Positions 1 through 8,189 are shown, numbered from the stretch's first letter. The stretch: DNA of 37,039 nt from JBJSXF01 sp046086225 (GCA_046086225.1 JBJSXF010000067.1:1-37039), one strand, 5' to 3'. A program made the numbers and translations. The notes: a model not told the origin generated them from the letters alone.

Positions 1-669
1 CTTCACGAGGACCCGCCCGCGGGCCTCGAGCGCACCGAGCAGGAGGGTGCGCAACTGCTCCATCGCCTTGCGCTTGGCCGGATCGGCCGCCGCGGCCGGA
101 TTGGCCACGAGCTCGGTGTAGGAGATGAGGATGGTGTCGAGGATCCGCAGACCGGCGGCTCGCAGCGCCCGGCCGGTCTCGGTGAGATCGACCACGACAT
201 CGGCGATGTCGGGGATCTTGGCTTCGGTGGCCCCGTACGAGAGGGAGATCCGGGCGTCGACCCCGTGACGATCGAGGAACCGTCGGGTCAGACCGGGATA
301 CTCGGTCTGGACCCGCACCCCCGCCGGGAGGTCGGCGACCGACTGCCAGGGCGCGTCGTTCGCGACCGCGAGCACGATCCGGGTCGGGCGGGCCGACTCC
401 TTCGAGTAGTGCAGCTGGGCGAGGGTCTCGACCTCGGAGTCGGTCTCGTCGATCCAGTCCCGGCCGGTGATCCCGATGTCGAAGAGCCCGTCGGCGACGT
501 AGCGCGGGATCTCCTGCGGCCGCAGGATCCGCACCTCGGCGACCCGGGGATCGTCGACGTCGGCCCGGTAGTCGACCGAGGACGAGCGCACGACGGCGAG
601 ATCGGCGTCGGCGAAGAGCTGGAGCGTCGCACGCTCGAGCGATCCCTTGGGCAGCACGACGCGCAACAT
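1..669 (-). CDS. hisG: ATP phosphoribosyltransferase HisG (3' end cut by the window)
   Basis: This is the first enzyme of histidine biosynthesis, joining ATP and PRPP to form phosphoribosyl-ATP in the cytosol. 223 residues are visible before the window edge. They begin MLRVVLPKGSLE, the usual HisG N-terminus, and include GLFDIGITGRDW (61-72), a GATEAKIPDIAD segment (147-158) and the PRPP-loop-like VVVDLTETGRAL (158-169). The frame is still open at residue 223 and ends GRVLVK. Short-form HisG proteins end near 210 residues, so this is probably the long form with a C-terminal regulatory domain, working without HisZ (inferred). The start is the ATG at 669. No Shine-Dalgarno sequence precedes it, and a TACCCT box lies 9 bases upstream, so it may be leaderless. 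It follows ribH with a 95-base gap. The identification is secure. Confidence 0.95.
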   Translation of the reverse strand, partial: MLRVVLPKGSLERATLQLFADADLAVVRSSSVDYRADVDDPRVAEVRILRPQEIPRYVADGLFDIGITGRDWIDETDSEVETLAQLHYSKESARPTRIVLAVANDAPWQSVADLPAGVRVQTEYPGLTRRFLDRHGVDARISLSYGATEAKIPDIADVVVDLTETGRALRAAGLRILDTILISYTELVANPAAAADPAKRKAMEQLRTLLLGALEARGRVLVK

Positions 670-678
670 CGAGGCGTC

Positions 679-684
679 AGGGTA
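679..684 (-). promoter_or_regulatory. Possible leaderless -10 box of hisG
   Basis: Read on the minus strand, TACCCT fits the actinobacterial -10 pattern TANNNT and ends 9 bases before the hisG ATG. There is no recognisable Shine-Dalgarno sequence between them and no clear -35. A transcript starting at or next to the ATG is possible. The match is short and could be chance. Confidence 0.3.
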
Positions 685-741
685 GTCGCCGGCCCCCGCC
701 CCGGCGGCGGAGTTCGGAATCGTCGCGACGCCCGATGCGGG

Positions 742-758
742 CCGGGGCCGGGCCCCGG
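742..758 (-). terminator. GC-rich stem-loop just after ribH
   Basis: Perfect 7-bp arms (CCGGGGC and GCCCCGG) surround a 3-base loop, starting 6 bases beyond the ribH stop codon. No T-run follows on the minus strand, so this is not a classical intrinsic terminator. It may attenuate read-through from the riboflavin genes into hisG, or protect the rib mRNA 3' end. Confidence 0.3.
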
Positions 759-764
759 GACCGC

Positions 765-1232
765 TCAGGGGAGCGCGCGCAGCAGCGTCACCATCTCGAT
801 CGCGGTGGCCGCCGCTTCCTCGCCCGCGTGGCCCTTCCGGCCGCCGAGCCGATCGTCGGCCTGGACGTGGTCGTCGACGGTGAGTACCCCGAAGATGACC
901 GGGACGCCCGTGTCGAGCGCGGCCCGGGTGATCCCGCTCGCCGCCTGGCCCGCCACGTGCTCGAAGTGGGCGGTCTCACCCCGGATCACCGCGCCGAGGC
1001 AGATGACCGCATCGACGGCCCCCGAAGCCGCGAGTCGCTTGGCCACCAAGGGCAGCTCGTACGCGCCGGGCACCCGGGCCACGTCGACCGATGCGGCCCC
1101 GTGATCGGTGAGCACCCGCTCGGCTCCGGAGAGGAGCCGGTCGGTGACGTCGCGGTTGAAGCGGGCGACGACCACCCCGAAGCGCATCCCGGTCGCGTCG
1201 AGGGGGCCGTCGTGGGCGACGTACTCCCCCAT
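765..1232 (-). CDS. ribH: 6,7-dimethyl-8-ribityllumazine synthase RibH
   Basis: The enzyme condenses 5-amino-6-ribitylamino-uracil with 3,4-dihydroxy-2-butanone 4-phosphate to give lumazine, the penultimate step of riboflavin synthesis. The 155 residues are the normal family length. Visible motifs are VPGAYELP (54-61), the phosphate and active-site segment GAVIRGETAHFEHV (80-93) with the expected catalytic His89, and GVLTVDDHVQA followed by GRKGHAGEEAA near the C-terminus. The ATG at 1232 overlaps the ribBA stop as ATGA, so translation is probably coupled. It is the last gene of the ribD-ribE-ribBA-ribH operon, and both substrates come from enzymes encoded just upstream. The call is firm. Confidence 0.98.
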   Translation of the reverse strand: MGEYVAHDGPLDATGMRFGVVVARFNRDVTDRLLSGAERVLTDHGAASVDVARVPGAYELPLVAKRLAASGAVDAVICLGAVIRGETAHFEHVAGQAASGITRAALDTGVPVIFGVLTVDDHVQADDRLGGRKGHAGEEAAATAIEMVTLLRALP

Positions 1233-2473
1233 CAGGCGCTCCCGCCGTCGTCACCCGCTCGGGGCTCGAGGTCGAGGAGATGCCCGAGCTTCTCCTGCTT
1301 CGTGCGCAGGTAGGCGATGTTCTCGGCGTTGGGCTCGATCTGCATCGGGACCCGCTCGACGATCTCGAGTCCGTAGCCCTCGATGCCGCCGTACTTGGCC
1401 GGGTTGTTCGTCATGAGCCGCATGGTCGTGATCCCGAGGTCGACGAGCATCTGCGCGCCGATGCCGTACTCGCGGGAATCGGCGGGGAAACCGAGCTCGA
1501 GGTTCGCCTCGACCGTGTCGCGTCCCTCGTCCTGCAGGCTGTAGGCCCGCAACTTGTGACCGAGGCCGATGCCCCGACCCTCGTGACCGCGCAAGTAGAC
1601 GACGACGCCGTGCCCCGCGGTCGCGACCCGCTCGAGCGCCGCGTCGAGCTGCACGCCGCAGTCGCACCGCAGCGAGCCGAAGACGTCACCGGTGAGGCAC
1701 TCGGAGTGGACCCGCACGAGCACCTCGGCGTGCCCGGCGACCTCACCCCGCACGAAGGCGAGGTGCTCGGTGCCGTCGAGGAGCGACTCGAACACGTGAG
1801 CGGTGAAGTCGCCGTAGCGGGTCGGGATGCGGGCCTCGGAGACCCGCCGCACGAGCTTCTCGCGGTGGCGGCGGTACCGGATGAGATCGGCGATCGTGAC
1901 GAGCACGAGGCCGTGCTCCGCCGCGAAGCGCTCCAACTCCGGCATCCGCTGCATCGTGCCGTCGTCGTTGACGATCTCGGCGAGCACCCCGGCCGGGAAG
2001 CACCCGGCGGCCCGGGCCAGGTCGACGGCCGCCTCGGTGTGACCCGCTCGCTTCAGCACCCCACCGTCGCGGTAGCGGAGCGGGAAGATGTGACCGGGGC
2101 GGGCGAGATCGGCCGGGGCGGTCGTCGGGTCGAGCATGGCGTGGATCGTCAGGCTGCGGTCAGCGGCCGAGATGCCCGTGGACACCCCGGTGCGGGCGTC
2201 GACCGACACCGTGAACGCCGTGCGCTGACCCTCGGTGTTCTCGGCGCCGGCGACCATGAGCGGCAACTGGAGGTCGTCGAGTCGCGGCCCCTCCATCGGG
2301 AGGCAGATCACCCCGCTCGTCCACCGGATCATGAACGCCATCTTCTCGGGGGTCATCTTCTCGGCCGCGATGATGAGGTCGCCCTCGTTCTCGCGGTCCT
2401 CGTCGTCGACCACCACGACGAAGTCGCCGGCGGCAACCGCGGCGATCGCCCGCTCGACATTGTCGAACGTCAC
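1232..2473 (-). CDS. ribBA: Bifunctional DHBP synthase / GTP cyclohydrolase II RibBA
   Basis: This two-domain enzyme starts both branches of riboflavin synthesis. Its N-terminal part makes 3,4-dihydroxy-2-butanone 4-phosphate from ribulose 5-phosphate, and its C-terminal part opens GTP. In the 413 residues, the DHBP synthase domain (about 1-200) shows VDDEDRENEGDLI (22-34), TGVSTGISAADRS and RPGHIFPL. The cyclohydrolase II domain (about 205-400) carries the zinc triad Cys259, Cys270 and Cys272 in HSECLTGDVFGSLRCDCG, then RGHEGRGIGLGHK and MTNNPAKYGG. The open frame runs further upstream through ribE, but homology begins at the GTG at 2473, which overlaps the ribE stop as GTGA; that start was chosen. 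It sits between ribE and ribH. Confidence 0.97.
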   Translation of the reverse strand: MTFDNVERAIAAVAAGDFVVVVDDEDRENEGDLIIAAEKMTPEKMAFMIRWTSGVICLPMEGPRLDDLQLPLMVAGAENTEGQRTAFTVSVDARTGVSTGISAADRSLTIHAMLDPTTAPADLARPGHIFPLRYRDGGVLKRAGHTEAAVDLARAAGCFPAGVLAEIVNDDGTMQRMPELERFAAEHGLVLVTIADLIRYRRHREKLVRRVSEARIPTRYGDFTAHVFESLLDGTEHLAFVRGEVAGHAEVLVRVHSECLTGDVFGSLRCDCGVQLDAALERVATAGHGVVVYLRGHEGRGIGLGHKLRAYSLQDEGRDTVEANLELGFPADSREYGIGAQMLVDLGITTMRLMTNNPAKYGGIEGYGLEIVERVPMQIEPNAENIAYLRTKQEKLGHLLDLEPRAGDDGGSA

Positions 2474-3072
2474 TGCGCACTCCGATCCGGGAGCAGACGC
2501 TCCACGTACTTCGCGACCGTATCTGCCTCCAGGTTCACGACGGCGCCCTCGCCCCGGGCCCCGAGCGTCGTCACCGCCAGCGTGTGGGGAATCACCGCGA
2601 TCGAGAATCCGTCGGGCGCCACGGCAGCCACGGTCAGGCTGATGCCGTCGACCGTCACCGAGCCCTTGTGCACGACGTAGCGCAGTACCTCCGGCGGGGC
2701 GGTGAACCCCATGACCACGGAACCGTCGGGCTGCGCCACCCGGGACCGGACCGCACCGGTGGCGTCGACGTGGCCCTGGACGAGGTGCCCGCCGAGGCGG
2801 TCGGCGAGGCGGAGCGGCCGCTCCAGATTCACCCGGTCGCCGGAGCCGAGCCCACCGAGGTTCGTGCGGGCGAGCGTCTCGGGCACCGCGTCGCAGGTGA
2901 ACGAGCCGGCGTCGAAGCCGGTCACCGTGAGGCAGCAGCCGTTCACCGCGATCGAGGCGCCGAGGGTGACATCGTCGAGGACGACGGCGGCGCCGATCTC
3001 GAAGGTCACCCCACCGTCCCGGGCCCGAACTGCTCGGACGACCCCCGTCTCCTCCACGATTCCGGTGAACAT
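2470..3072 (-). CDS. ribE: Riboflavin synthase (alpha chain) RibE
   Basis: The enzyme dismutates two molecules of dimethylribityllumazine into riboflavin and a pyrimidine, the last step of the pathway. Its 200 residues show the usual two tandem lumazine-binding repeats. The first opens with MFTGIVEETG and contains VNGCCLTV. The second, from about residue 95, contains GHLVQGHVDATG and the matching VDGISLTV. The ATG at 3072 overlaps the ribD stop as ATGA, and the stop overlaps the ribBA GTG start. Length and motifs fit the family throughout and nothing appears missing. Some actinobacterial genomes name this gene ribC. Confidence 0.97.
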   Translation of the reverse strand: MFTGIVEETGVVRAVRARDGGVTFEIGAAVVLDDVTLGASIAVNGCCLTVTGFDAGSFTCDAVPETLARTNLGGLGSGDRVNLERPLRLADRLGGHLVQGHVDATGAVRSRVAQPDGSVVMGFTAPPEVLRYVVHKGSVTVDGISLTVAAVAPDGFSIAVIPHTLAVTTLGARGEGAVVNLEADTVAKYVERLLPDRSAQ

Positions 3073-4205
3073 CAGCCCTCCCCGGGCGCAGACGAGTACT
3101 CGAGTCGCACATCCTCGCCCACCGACCGGACGCTGCGCAGCCCGAGCCGCGGCGCAGCCGCGAGCGACGCCGGGCCCGGCCCCGGGAAAGCCGGGCGACC
3201 ATCCGGTCCGAGGACCACCGGGGCGACGTACGCGACGATCCGGTCGGCCAAGCCCGTGGCGAGCACGGATCCGATCACCTCGCCGCCGCCCTCCACCAGG
3301 GCGTGGAGCACCCCTCGCTCCCCGAGCAACGCGAAGACCGCCGCGGGGTCGACGCCCCGCTCCGCGGCGGCGACGGTCGCCACGGCCGCCCCGGCCCGCC
3401 GCCAGCCGCTCACCGCCGTCGCGGGCGCCGCCGTCGTGGTCACCACCAGGGTGGGCGCCGTGCCGTCGAAGAGCGGGCCGAGCGCGGGCACCCGCCCCCG
3501 ACCGTCGAGGAGCACCCGCGTCGGTGCCACCGTCGGCGGCTCGGCCACCTCCCGCACGGTGAGCGCCGGGCGGTCGGCGAGCGCGGTGCCCGAACCGATC
3601 ACGATCGCCTGGACATCGGCCCGGAGCTCATGGGCGTCGGCTCGGGCCTCGGCACCGGTGATCCACCGGGAGGAGCCGTCGGCCGCCGCGATGCGCGCGT
3701 CGAGGCTCATCGCCGTCTTCACGGTGACGAACGCCCGGCCCGTGCGCCGGTGGTGCAGATAGGGCCCGAGGTCGTCGGCCACTCCCCCGGCGCCGACCCC
3801 GACGACTACATCGATCCCGGCCGCCCGCAGGCGCGCCTCGCCCCGACCGGCGACACGCGGATCGGGGTCGGGGCAGGCGACGACCACGCGCCCGATCCCC
3901 GCCGCGATGAGCGCCTCGGTGCACGGCGGCGTGTTCCCGTGGTGATCACAGGGCTCGAGGGTCACATACGCCGTGGCCCCCCGGGCTGCGGCCCCGGCGA
4001 CGGCGAGCGCGGCCGGCTCCGCGTGGGGACCGACCGGATGCGGACCCGTGGCCCCCTCGCCGACGACCGTGCCGTCGCGCACGATCACGCACCCGACGGC
4101 GGGCCACGGGGCCGTGCGCCGACGCGCCGAGCGCCCGAGCGCGGCGGCCCGGCCCATCAGGGCTGCATCGGGCCCGTCGTCGTGCACCTGGTCGTGTCCG
4201 GTCAT
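3072..4205 (-). CDS. ribD: Bifunctional deaminase / reductase RibD
   Basis: RibD performs two successive steps of riboflavin synthesis: deamination of the pyrimidine from the GTP branch, then reduction of its ribosyl side chain. Of 377 residues, the N-terminal cytidine-deaminase-like domain (about 12-155) carries the zinc motif GPHAEPAA (His61, catalytic Glu63) and PCDHHGNTPPC (Cys86, Cys95). The C-terminal reductase domain starts near FVTVKTAMSLDARIA and includes SRWITGAEAR and VEGGGEVIGS. The frame stays open upstream, but the ATG at 4205 was chosen because a GGAGG Shine-Dalgarno sequence lies a few bases before it. It heads the rib operon after an 82-base gap from the mog-family gene, and that gap holds two identical palindromes. 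Confidence 0.97.
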   Translation of the reverse strand: MTGHDQVHDDGPDAALMGRAAALGRSARRRTAPWPAVGCVIVRDGTVVGEGATGPHPVGPHAEPAALAVAGAAARGATAYVTLEPCDHHGNTPPCTEALIAAGIGRVVVACPDPDPRVAGRGEARLRAAGIDVVVGVGAGGVADDLGPYLHHRRTGRAFVTVKTAMSLDARIAAADGSSRWITGAEARADAHELRADVQAIVIGSGTALADRPALTVREVAEPPTVAPTRVLLDGRGRVPALGPLFDGTAPTLVVTTTAAPATAVSGWRRAGAAVATVAAAERGVDPAAVFALLGERGVLHALVEGGGEVIGSVLATGLADRIVAYVAPVVLGPDGRPAFPGPGPASLAAAPRLGLRSVRSVGEDVRLEYSSAPGEG

Positions 4206-4218
4206 GATCCTCCGCCGA

Positions 4219-4261
4219 CCCGGCCGGGCGCGGGGCCGGAGCGTAACCCTGCCCGGCCGGG
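4219..4261 (-). promoter_or_regulatory. Candidate ribD promoter flanked by two identical palindromes
   Basis: Within the 82-base gap before ribD the perfect palindrome CCCGGCCGGG occurs twice, at 4219-4228 and 4252-4261, with centres 33 bp apart (about three helical turns). Between them, TACGCT (4240-4245, minus strand) fits a TANNNT -10 box and would start transcription near 4233. One palindrome would then sit just downstream of the start and the other in the promoter upstream of the -10. A repressor pair or alternative RNA pairing is conceivable. In DNA this GC-rich the palindromes could be chance. I see no FMN riboswitch. Confidence 0.35.
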
Positions 4262-4287
4262 GAGGCCCGACCCGGGTCGACCGCCGA

Positions 4288-4770
4288 TCAGTGCGGCCGG
4301 CCACCGGCGAGGAGATCGAGCGCGTGGCCGACGACCGGCAGCACGACCTCGAGCCCCTCGATCGCGCCGCTCGCCGAGCCCGGGAGGTTGCACACGAGGC
4401 TGCGCCCCACCGTGCCTGCCTCCGCGCGCGACAACATGCCGAAGCCGCGACCGTCGGCGTCGCTCGCCCGCCGGATCGCCTCGGGGATCCCGGGCGCCGG
4501 CCGCTCGATCACGGCCCGGGTGCCTTCGGGGGTGAGATCCCGAGGCCCGAAGCCCGTACCGCCCGTCGTGACGACCAACCCCGCGAACCCGGCGCACAGT
4601 TCGCGCAGGGCCTCGGCCACCGCATCGATGCCGTCGGCGCAGACCCGATGCTCCACGACGTCGTAGTCGGCGGCGGCGAGACGCTCCACGAGCGCCCGAC
4701 CGCTGCGGTCGTCACGGACGCCGGCCGCGACCCCGTCGCTGACCGTGAGCACCTTCGCCCGCAGGCTCAC
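4288..4770 (-). CDS. MogA/MoaB-family molybdopterin biosynthesis protein
   Basis: Family members adenylylate molybdopterin, preparing it for metal insertion in molybdenum cofactor synthesis. The 160 residues are a single MoCF-binding domain. The N-terminus reads KVLTVSDGVAAG followed by DDRSG. The ligand-binding core TTGGTGFGPRDLTPEGT lies near residues 68-84, and NLPGS near residue 128. The start is a GTG at 4770 overlapping the rpe stop as GTGA. Sequence alone does not let me separate MogA from MoaB, so no symbol is given. Its place between rpe and ribD may reflect translational packing rather than a shared pathway, since no other molybdopterin genes are visible here. An 82-base gap separates it from ribD. 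Confidence 0.9.
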   Translation of the reverse strand: MSLRAKVLTVSDGVAAGVRDDRSGRALVERLAAADYDVVEHRVCADGIDAVAEALRELCAGFAGLVVTTGGTGFGPRDLTPEGTRAVIERPAPGIPEAIRRASDADGRGFGMLSRAEAGTVGRSLVCNLPGSASGAIEGLEVVLPVVGHALDLLAGGRPH

Positions 4771-5417
4771 GGACGCGCCGCGCCGGTGCGAATCGCCCGG
4801 GCCGCGGCGAGGGGGTCGTCGGCTCCGAAGATCCCGGTGCCCGACACGAGGATGTCGACCCCGGCGTCAATGGCGAGGTGCGCGTTGGCGGGCTTGATGC
4901 CGCCGTCGATCTCGATCTCGACCGCGAGCGACCGACTGTCGATCTCGTGCCGGGCCGCCCGCACCTTGTCGAGCACCTCGGGCATGAACGGCTGGCCGCC
5001 GAACCCGGTGCGCACGCTCATCACCAGCAGGAGATCGATATCGGCGAGGTAGGGCGCGACCGCGGCGTAGGGGGTCTCGGGCTCGAACGACAGGCCGACC
5101 CGAAGGCCCAGGTCACGGATGTGCGTGATGAGCGAACTCGGATCGCCGAGCTCGACGTGCACGGTGATGCCGTCGGCGCCGGCTTCGGCGAACGCCTCGA
5201 GCAGCGTGCCCGGGTTGTCGATCATGAGGTGACAGTCGAAGAAGAGGTCGGTGTGCTTGCGCAGCGATTTCACGACCGGCGGTCCGATCGAGAGGTTGGG
5301 CACGTAGTGACCGTCCATGCAGTCGACGTGCAGGAGGTCGGCCTCGGGCGCGACCCGGGCCACCTCGGCCGCGAGGTGCGCGAAGTCGGCGGCGAGCAGC
5401 GACGGGGCGACCTTCAT
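4767..5417 (-). CDS. rpe: Ribulose-phosphate 3-epimerase
   Basis: This pentose-phosphate enzyme interconverts ribulose 5-phosphate and xylulose 5-phosphate. Its 216-residue TIM barrel begins MKVAPSLLAADF. The metal-binding residues are all visible: His30 and Asp32 in LLHVDCMDGHYVPN, His63 in FFDCHLMI, and Asp171 in EIDGGI. The phosphate-binding end has VSGTGIFG. The open frame extends far upstream across rsmB, but the ATG at 5417 matches the family N-terminus and overlaps the rsmB stop as ATGA. Ribulose 5-phosphate is also the substrate of RibBA encoded downstream, which may explain the long-term neighbourhood with rib genes. Confidence 0.97.
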   Translation of the reverse strand: MKVAPSLLAADFAHLAAEVARVAPEADLLHVDCMDGHYVPNLSIGPPVVKSLRKHTDLFFDCHLMIDNPGTLLEAFAEAGADGITVHVELGDPSSLITHIRDLGLRVGLSFEPETPYAAVAPYLADIDLLLVMSVRTGFGGQPFMPEVLDKVRAARHEIDSRSLAVEIEIDGGIKPANAHLAIDAGVDILVSGTGIFGADDPLAAARAIRTGAARP

Positions 5418-6742
5418 CGTTGATCGAGCGTAGCGGCGGGCGCGGGCACCTCCGAGCGGAGGACGAGGATGAACATGCCGTCGGTGTCGAGGTCGGACGG
5501 GAGGAGGAGCCCACCGCGTCCGTGCGACCGCCAAGGCTCCGGGAGCGGCTCGGCAACCAGGTGCGGCAGGTGCTCGGCCGCCCAGGCGTCCACCTCGATC
5601 GTCTCGGCCGCCGTGAGCGTGCACACGGCGTAGACGAGCCGACCTCCGGGCCGCAGGGCGTCGGCGGCCGCTGCGAGCAGCTCGCGTTGGAGGGCGGCGA
5701 GCTCCACGATCGTCGCCGGCCGCACACGCCAGCGCGCGTCGGGTCGGCGGCGGAGCACGCCGAGTCCGGAGCACGGCGCGTCGAGCAGCACCCGATCGAA
5801 GGTCCCCGGCGGCCACGGCGGCGCGGTGCCGTCGGCGGCAGCGGTGCGCACGACCCCGTCGAGACCGAGCCTCCGAGCTGCAGCCCGCACTGCGCGGAGC
5901 CGCCCCGAGTTGCGATCGGCAGCGACGACGAGACCACGACCGTCCATGCCCTCGGCGATCGCGGTCGTCTTGCCCCCCGGCGCCGCCGCCACGTCGAGCA
6001 CCCGGTCGCCGGGCCGGGCGTCCACCAGCGCGGCGACCGCCTGACTCGCCTGATCCTGAGGTGTGGCCCGCCCTTCGCGGACGGCGGCCAGTCGCCCCGG
6101 ATCCCCGCCGTGCCGGACGAGCAGCGCATCGGGAACGAGCGAGCCTCCGGTCACCTCGCCACCCGCGGCTCGGATCTCGGCGGTCAGCGCCGCCGCATCG
6201 GTGCGGGTCGGGTTCGGCCGGAGCGTGACGGCGGGCGGGAGGTTGTCGCGGTCGAGCACCTCGGCGGCGGCGGCCGCCCCGTGCTCGGCGATGAGCAGCG
6301 CCACGAGCCAATCGGGATGCGAGGTCCGCACCGCCGTGTCACCGACGCCGGAACCGGTCGGCAACGCCCACGGCGGCCCCGAACGGTCGAGCGCCCGCAG
6401 CACCCCGTTCACGAAGCCCCGGGCCCGGGTCGGCACCAGACCGACGGTCTCGCCGACCGCCGCGTGGGGCGCCACCCCCGACCACAGCTGGTAGGCACCG
6501 AGCCGCAGCGCGGCGCGCACCGTCGGATCGAGGTCGCCGAGCGGACGACTGGAGACCGCGGCCAGGAGATGATCGAGCGCCCGGCGCATCCGCACGGTGC
6601 CGTTCACCAGATCGGTCACGAGCGCGCGGTCGCGCGGCTCCAGCCGGGAATCCCGGAGCAGCTCGGGGATGGCGAGGTTGGTGTAGGCACCGGCCTCGAC
6701 CCGCAGCAGGGCTTCGAGCGCGACCGCCCGGGCGGAGCTCAT
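5414..6742 (-). CDS. rsmB: 16S rRNA (cytosine-967-C5)-methyltransferase RsmB
   Basis: RsmB transfers a methyl group from S-adenosylmethionine to C967 of 16S rRNA (E. coli numbering). The 442 residues have a NusB-like RNA-binding domain (about 1-130, with LVTDLVNGTVRMRRALD) and a C-terminal Rossmann methyltransferase. That domain contains the SAM motif VLDVAAAPGGKT (248-259), the DAPCSGLG motif (Cys324), and VCTLT with the second cysteine of this family (Cys374). The ATG start overlaps the fmt stop as ATGA, and the stop overlaps the rpe ATG. The fmt-rsmB order is typical of many bacteria. The gene is also called sun or fmu. Confidence 0.97.
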   Translation of the reverse strand: MSSARAVALEALLRVEAGAYTNLAIPELLRDSRLEPRDRALVTDLVNGTVRMRRALDHLLAAVSSRPLGDLDPTVRAALRLGAYQLWSGVAPHAAVGETVGLVPTRARGFVNGVLRALDRSGPPWALPTGSGVGDTAVRTSHPDWLVALLIAEHGAAAAAEVLDRDNLPPAVTLRPNPTRTDAAALTAEIRAAGGEVTGGSLVPDALLVRHGGDPGRLAAVREGRATPQDQASQAVAALVDARPGDRVLDVAAAPGGKTTAIAEGMDGRGLVVAADRNSGRLRAVRAAARRLGLDGVVRTAAADGTAPPWPPGTFDRVLLDAPCSGLGVLRRRPDARWRVRPATIVELAALQRELLAAAADALRPGGRLVYAVCTLTAAETIEVDAWAAEHLPHLVAEPLPEPWRSHGRGGLLLPSDLDTDGMFILVLRSEVPAPAATLDQR

Positions 6743-7644
6743 CGAGTCTCGTCGACGGTCGCCGCGCCGCCGCGACCGGCGACGAACGCCCGTCCGGTCA
6801 TGGCCCGGCGGGCGTCGGGCCGGACCTCGAGGAGGTCGACCCCGCCGACCGGGGTGCCGAGCACGCCGGCCCGATCGATGACACCGGGCGGGACTCCCGC
6901 ATCCGCGACCACCGCGACGCGCAGCACCTTCACCCGCTCGCCGTCGATCACCGTCCAGGCTCCCGGTCGCGGATCACCGGCCCGCACGAGACGATCGACG
7001 GTGCCGGCATCGTCACGGTACGGATCGATCCGGAACTCGTCGACCGTCACCTTGGGCGCCGACCGGGCCGGACCGACCTGGGGCGCAGGGGTGCGGTCGG
7101 CCAAGTGCGGGAGCTGCTCGACGAGCAGCGTCGCGCCGACGGCGGCCAGCTCGACGCGGAGGGATCCCGCCGTCGCGGTCGGGCCGATGGGTACGACGGC
7201 GCGGGCGAAGACCGGACCGGTGTCGAGACCCTCGTCGACGCGCATGAGGCACACCCCTGTCTCGGGATCGCCGGCGAGGATCGCCCGCTCGACCGGAGCC
7301 GCGCCGCGCCACCGGGGCAGGAGCGAGAAGTGCACGTTCACCAAGCCGCCGGGCAGCGCCGACAGTGCGTCGGGTGGGAGGATCCGGCCGTAGGCGACGA
7401 CCACGCCGACGCTCGCGCCGCTCTCGCGCAACGCGGCGACGAGCGCATCGTTGGTCTCGGGGGTGACCACCGGAATGCCGAGCCCATCGGCCGCCCGTCG
7501 TACCGGCGTGGCCTCCGGGGTCGCGCCGCGCCGACGGCGCCGGTCGGGTCGGGTGATGACCACCGCGACGTCGTGACCGGCGGCGACGATCGCCCGCAGG
7601 GCGACGACCGCCTCGTCGGGCGAGCCGAGGAACGCGACGCGCAC
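6739..7644 (-). CDS. fmt: Methionyl-tRNA formyltransferase
   Basis: Fmt formylates the methionine on initiator tRNA using 10-formyl-tetrahydrofolate. The 301 residues begin MRVAFLGSPDEAV. The catalytic asparagine and histidine are Asn103 and His105 in LVNVHFSLLPRWRGAAP, and Asp141 lies in DEGLDTGP, matching the Asn-His-Asp set of the family. The C-terminal OB-like tRNA-binding domain begins near residue 205. The start is a GTG at 7644 with only a weak ribosome-binding sequence, 10 bases after the def stop, so coupling to def is likely. Def removes the formyl group that Fmt adds, and the pairing is conserved across bacteria. Confidence 0.97.
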   Translation of the reverse strand: MRVAFLGSPDEAVVALRAIVAAGHDVAVVITRPDRRRRRGATPEATPVRRAADGLGIPVVTPETNDALVAALRESGASVGVVVAYGRILPPDALSALPGGLVNVHFSLLPRWRGAAPVERAILAGDPETGVCLMRVDEGLDTGPVFARAVVPIGPTATAGSLRVELAAVGATLLVEQLPHLADRTPAPQVGPARSAPKVTVDEFRIDPYRDDAGTVDRLVRAGDPRPGAWTVIDGERVKVLRVAVVADAGVPPGVIDRAGVLGTPVGGVDLLEVRPDARRAMTGRAFVAGRGGAATVDETR

Positions 7645-7654
7645 CGACGTCGGC

Positions 7655-8182
7655 TCAGAGGGCGTGACGGCGGCCGCCCGGCGTCTCGCCGGCGAGACCG
7701 TGCTCCCGCAGCGCCCGCATCGCCCGCTTGCGCTGGTCGGGATAGAGACGGTCGAGGACGAGGATGCCGTCGAGGTGGTCGGTCTCGTGCTGGAAGACCC
7801 GGGAGAGGTGTCCGCCCGTCTCGATGACGATCTCCTCGCCGTCGAGGTCGAGGCCGGAGATCGTCACGACCTCGGGCCGCACGACCTCGAAGCCGTAACC
7901 GGGGATCGACAGGCACCCCTCCTCGTAGGGCGAGGAGCCCCGTGAGTCGACGATCTCGGGGTTGAGGATCACGCCCGGCCCGGTCCCGTCGTACTCGTCG
8001 TAGACGAAAAAACGCTTCTGCACACCGACCTGGCACGCGGCCAAGCCCGAACCGGGCGCCGCGTGCATCGTGTCGTACATCGCCTCGACGAGCTTCACGA
8101 ACGCGCCGTCGACGTCGGTGACCGGCGTCGTCGGCCGTCGGAGGACGGGATCACCGAAGATGCGGATCTCCTGCGTACTCAT
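7655..8182 (-). CDS. def: Peptide deformylase
   Basis: The metalloenzyme removes the N-formyl group from nascent proteins. Its 175 residues show the three family motifs: GSGLAACQVGV (44-54), EEGCLS with metal ligand Cys90, and QHETDHLDG with His132, catalytic Glu133 and His136. The frame is open further upstream into priA, but the ATG at 8182 gives the usual N-terminus (IRIFGDPVLR). No Shine-Dalgarno sequence precedes this ATG; instead a TACCAT box lies exactly 7 bases upstream, which fits a leaderless transcript covering def-fmt-rsmB-rpe-mog. Confidence 0.97.
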   Translation of the reverse strand: MSTQEIRIFGDPVLRRPTTPVTDVDGAFVKLVEAMYDTMHAAPGSGLAACQVGVQKRFFVYDEYDGTGPGVILNPEIVDSRGSSPYEEGCLSIPGYGFEVVRPEVVTISGLDLDGEEIVIETGGHLSRVFQHETDHLDGILVLDRLYPDQRKRAMRALREHGLAGETPGGRRHAL

Positions 8183-8189
8183 CCGGACA

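Noticed and set aside
2474..3202. A 243-residue N-terminal extension of the ribBA open frame.
   Set aside because: It overlaps ribE in another phase, is arginine-rich and without homology; the GTG at 2473 fits the family start and the GTGA overlap.
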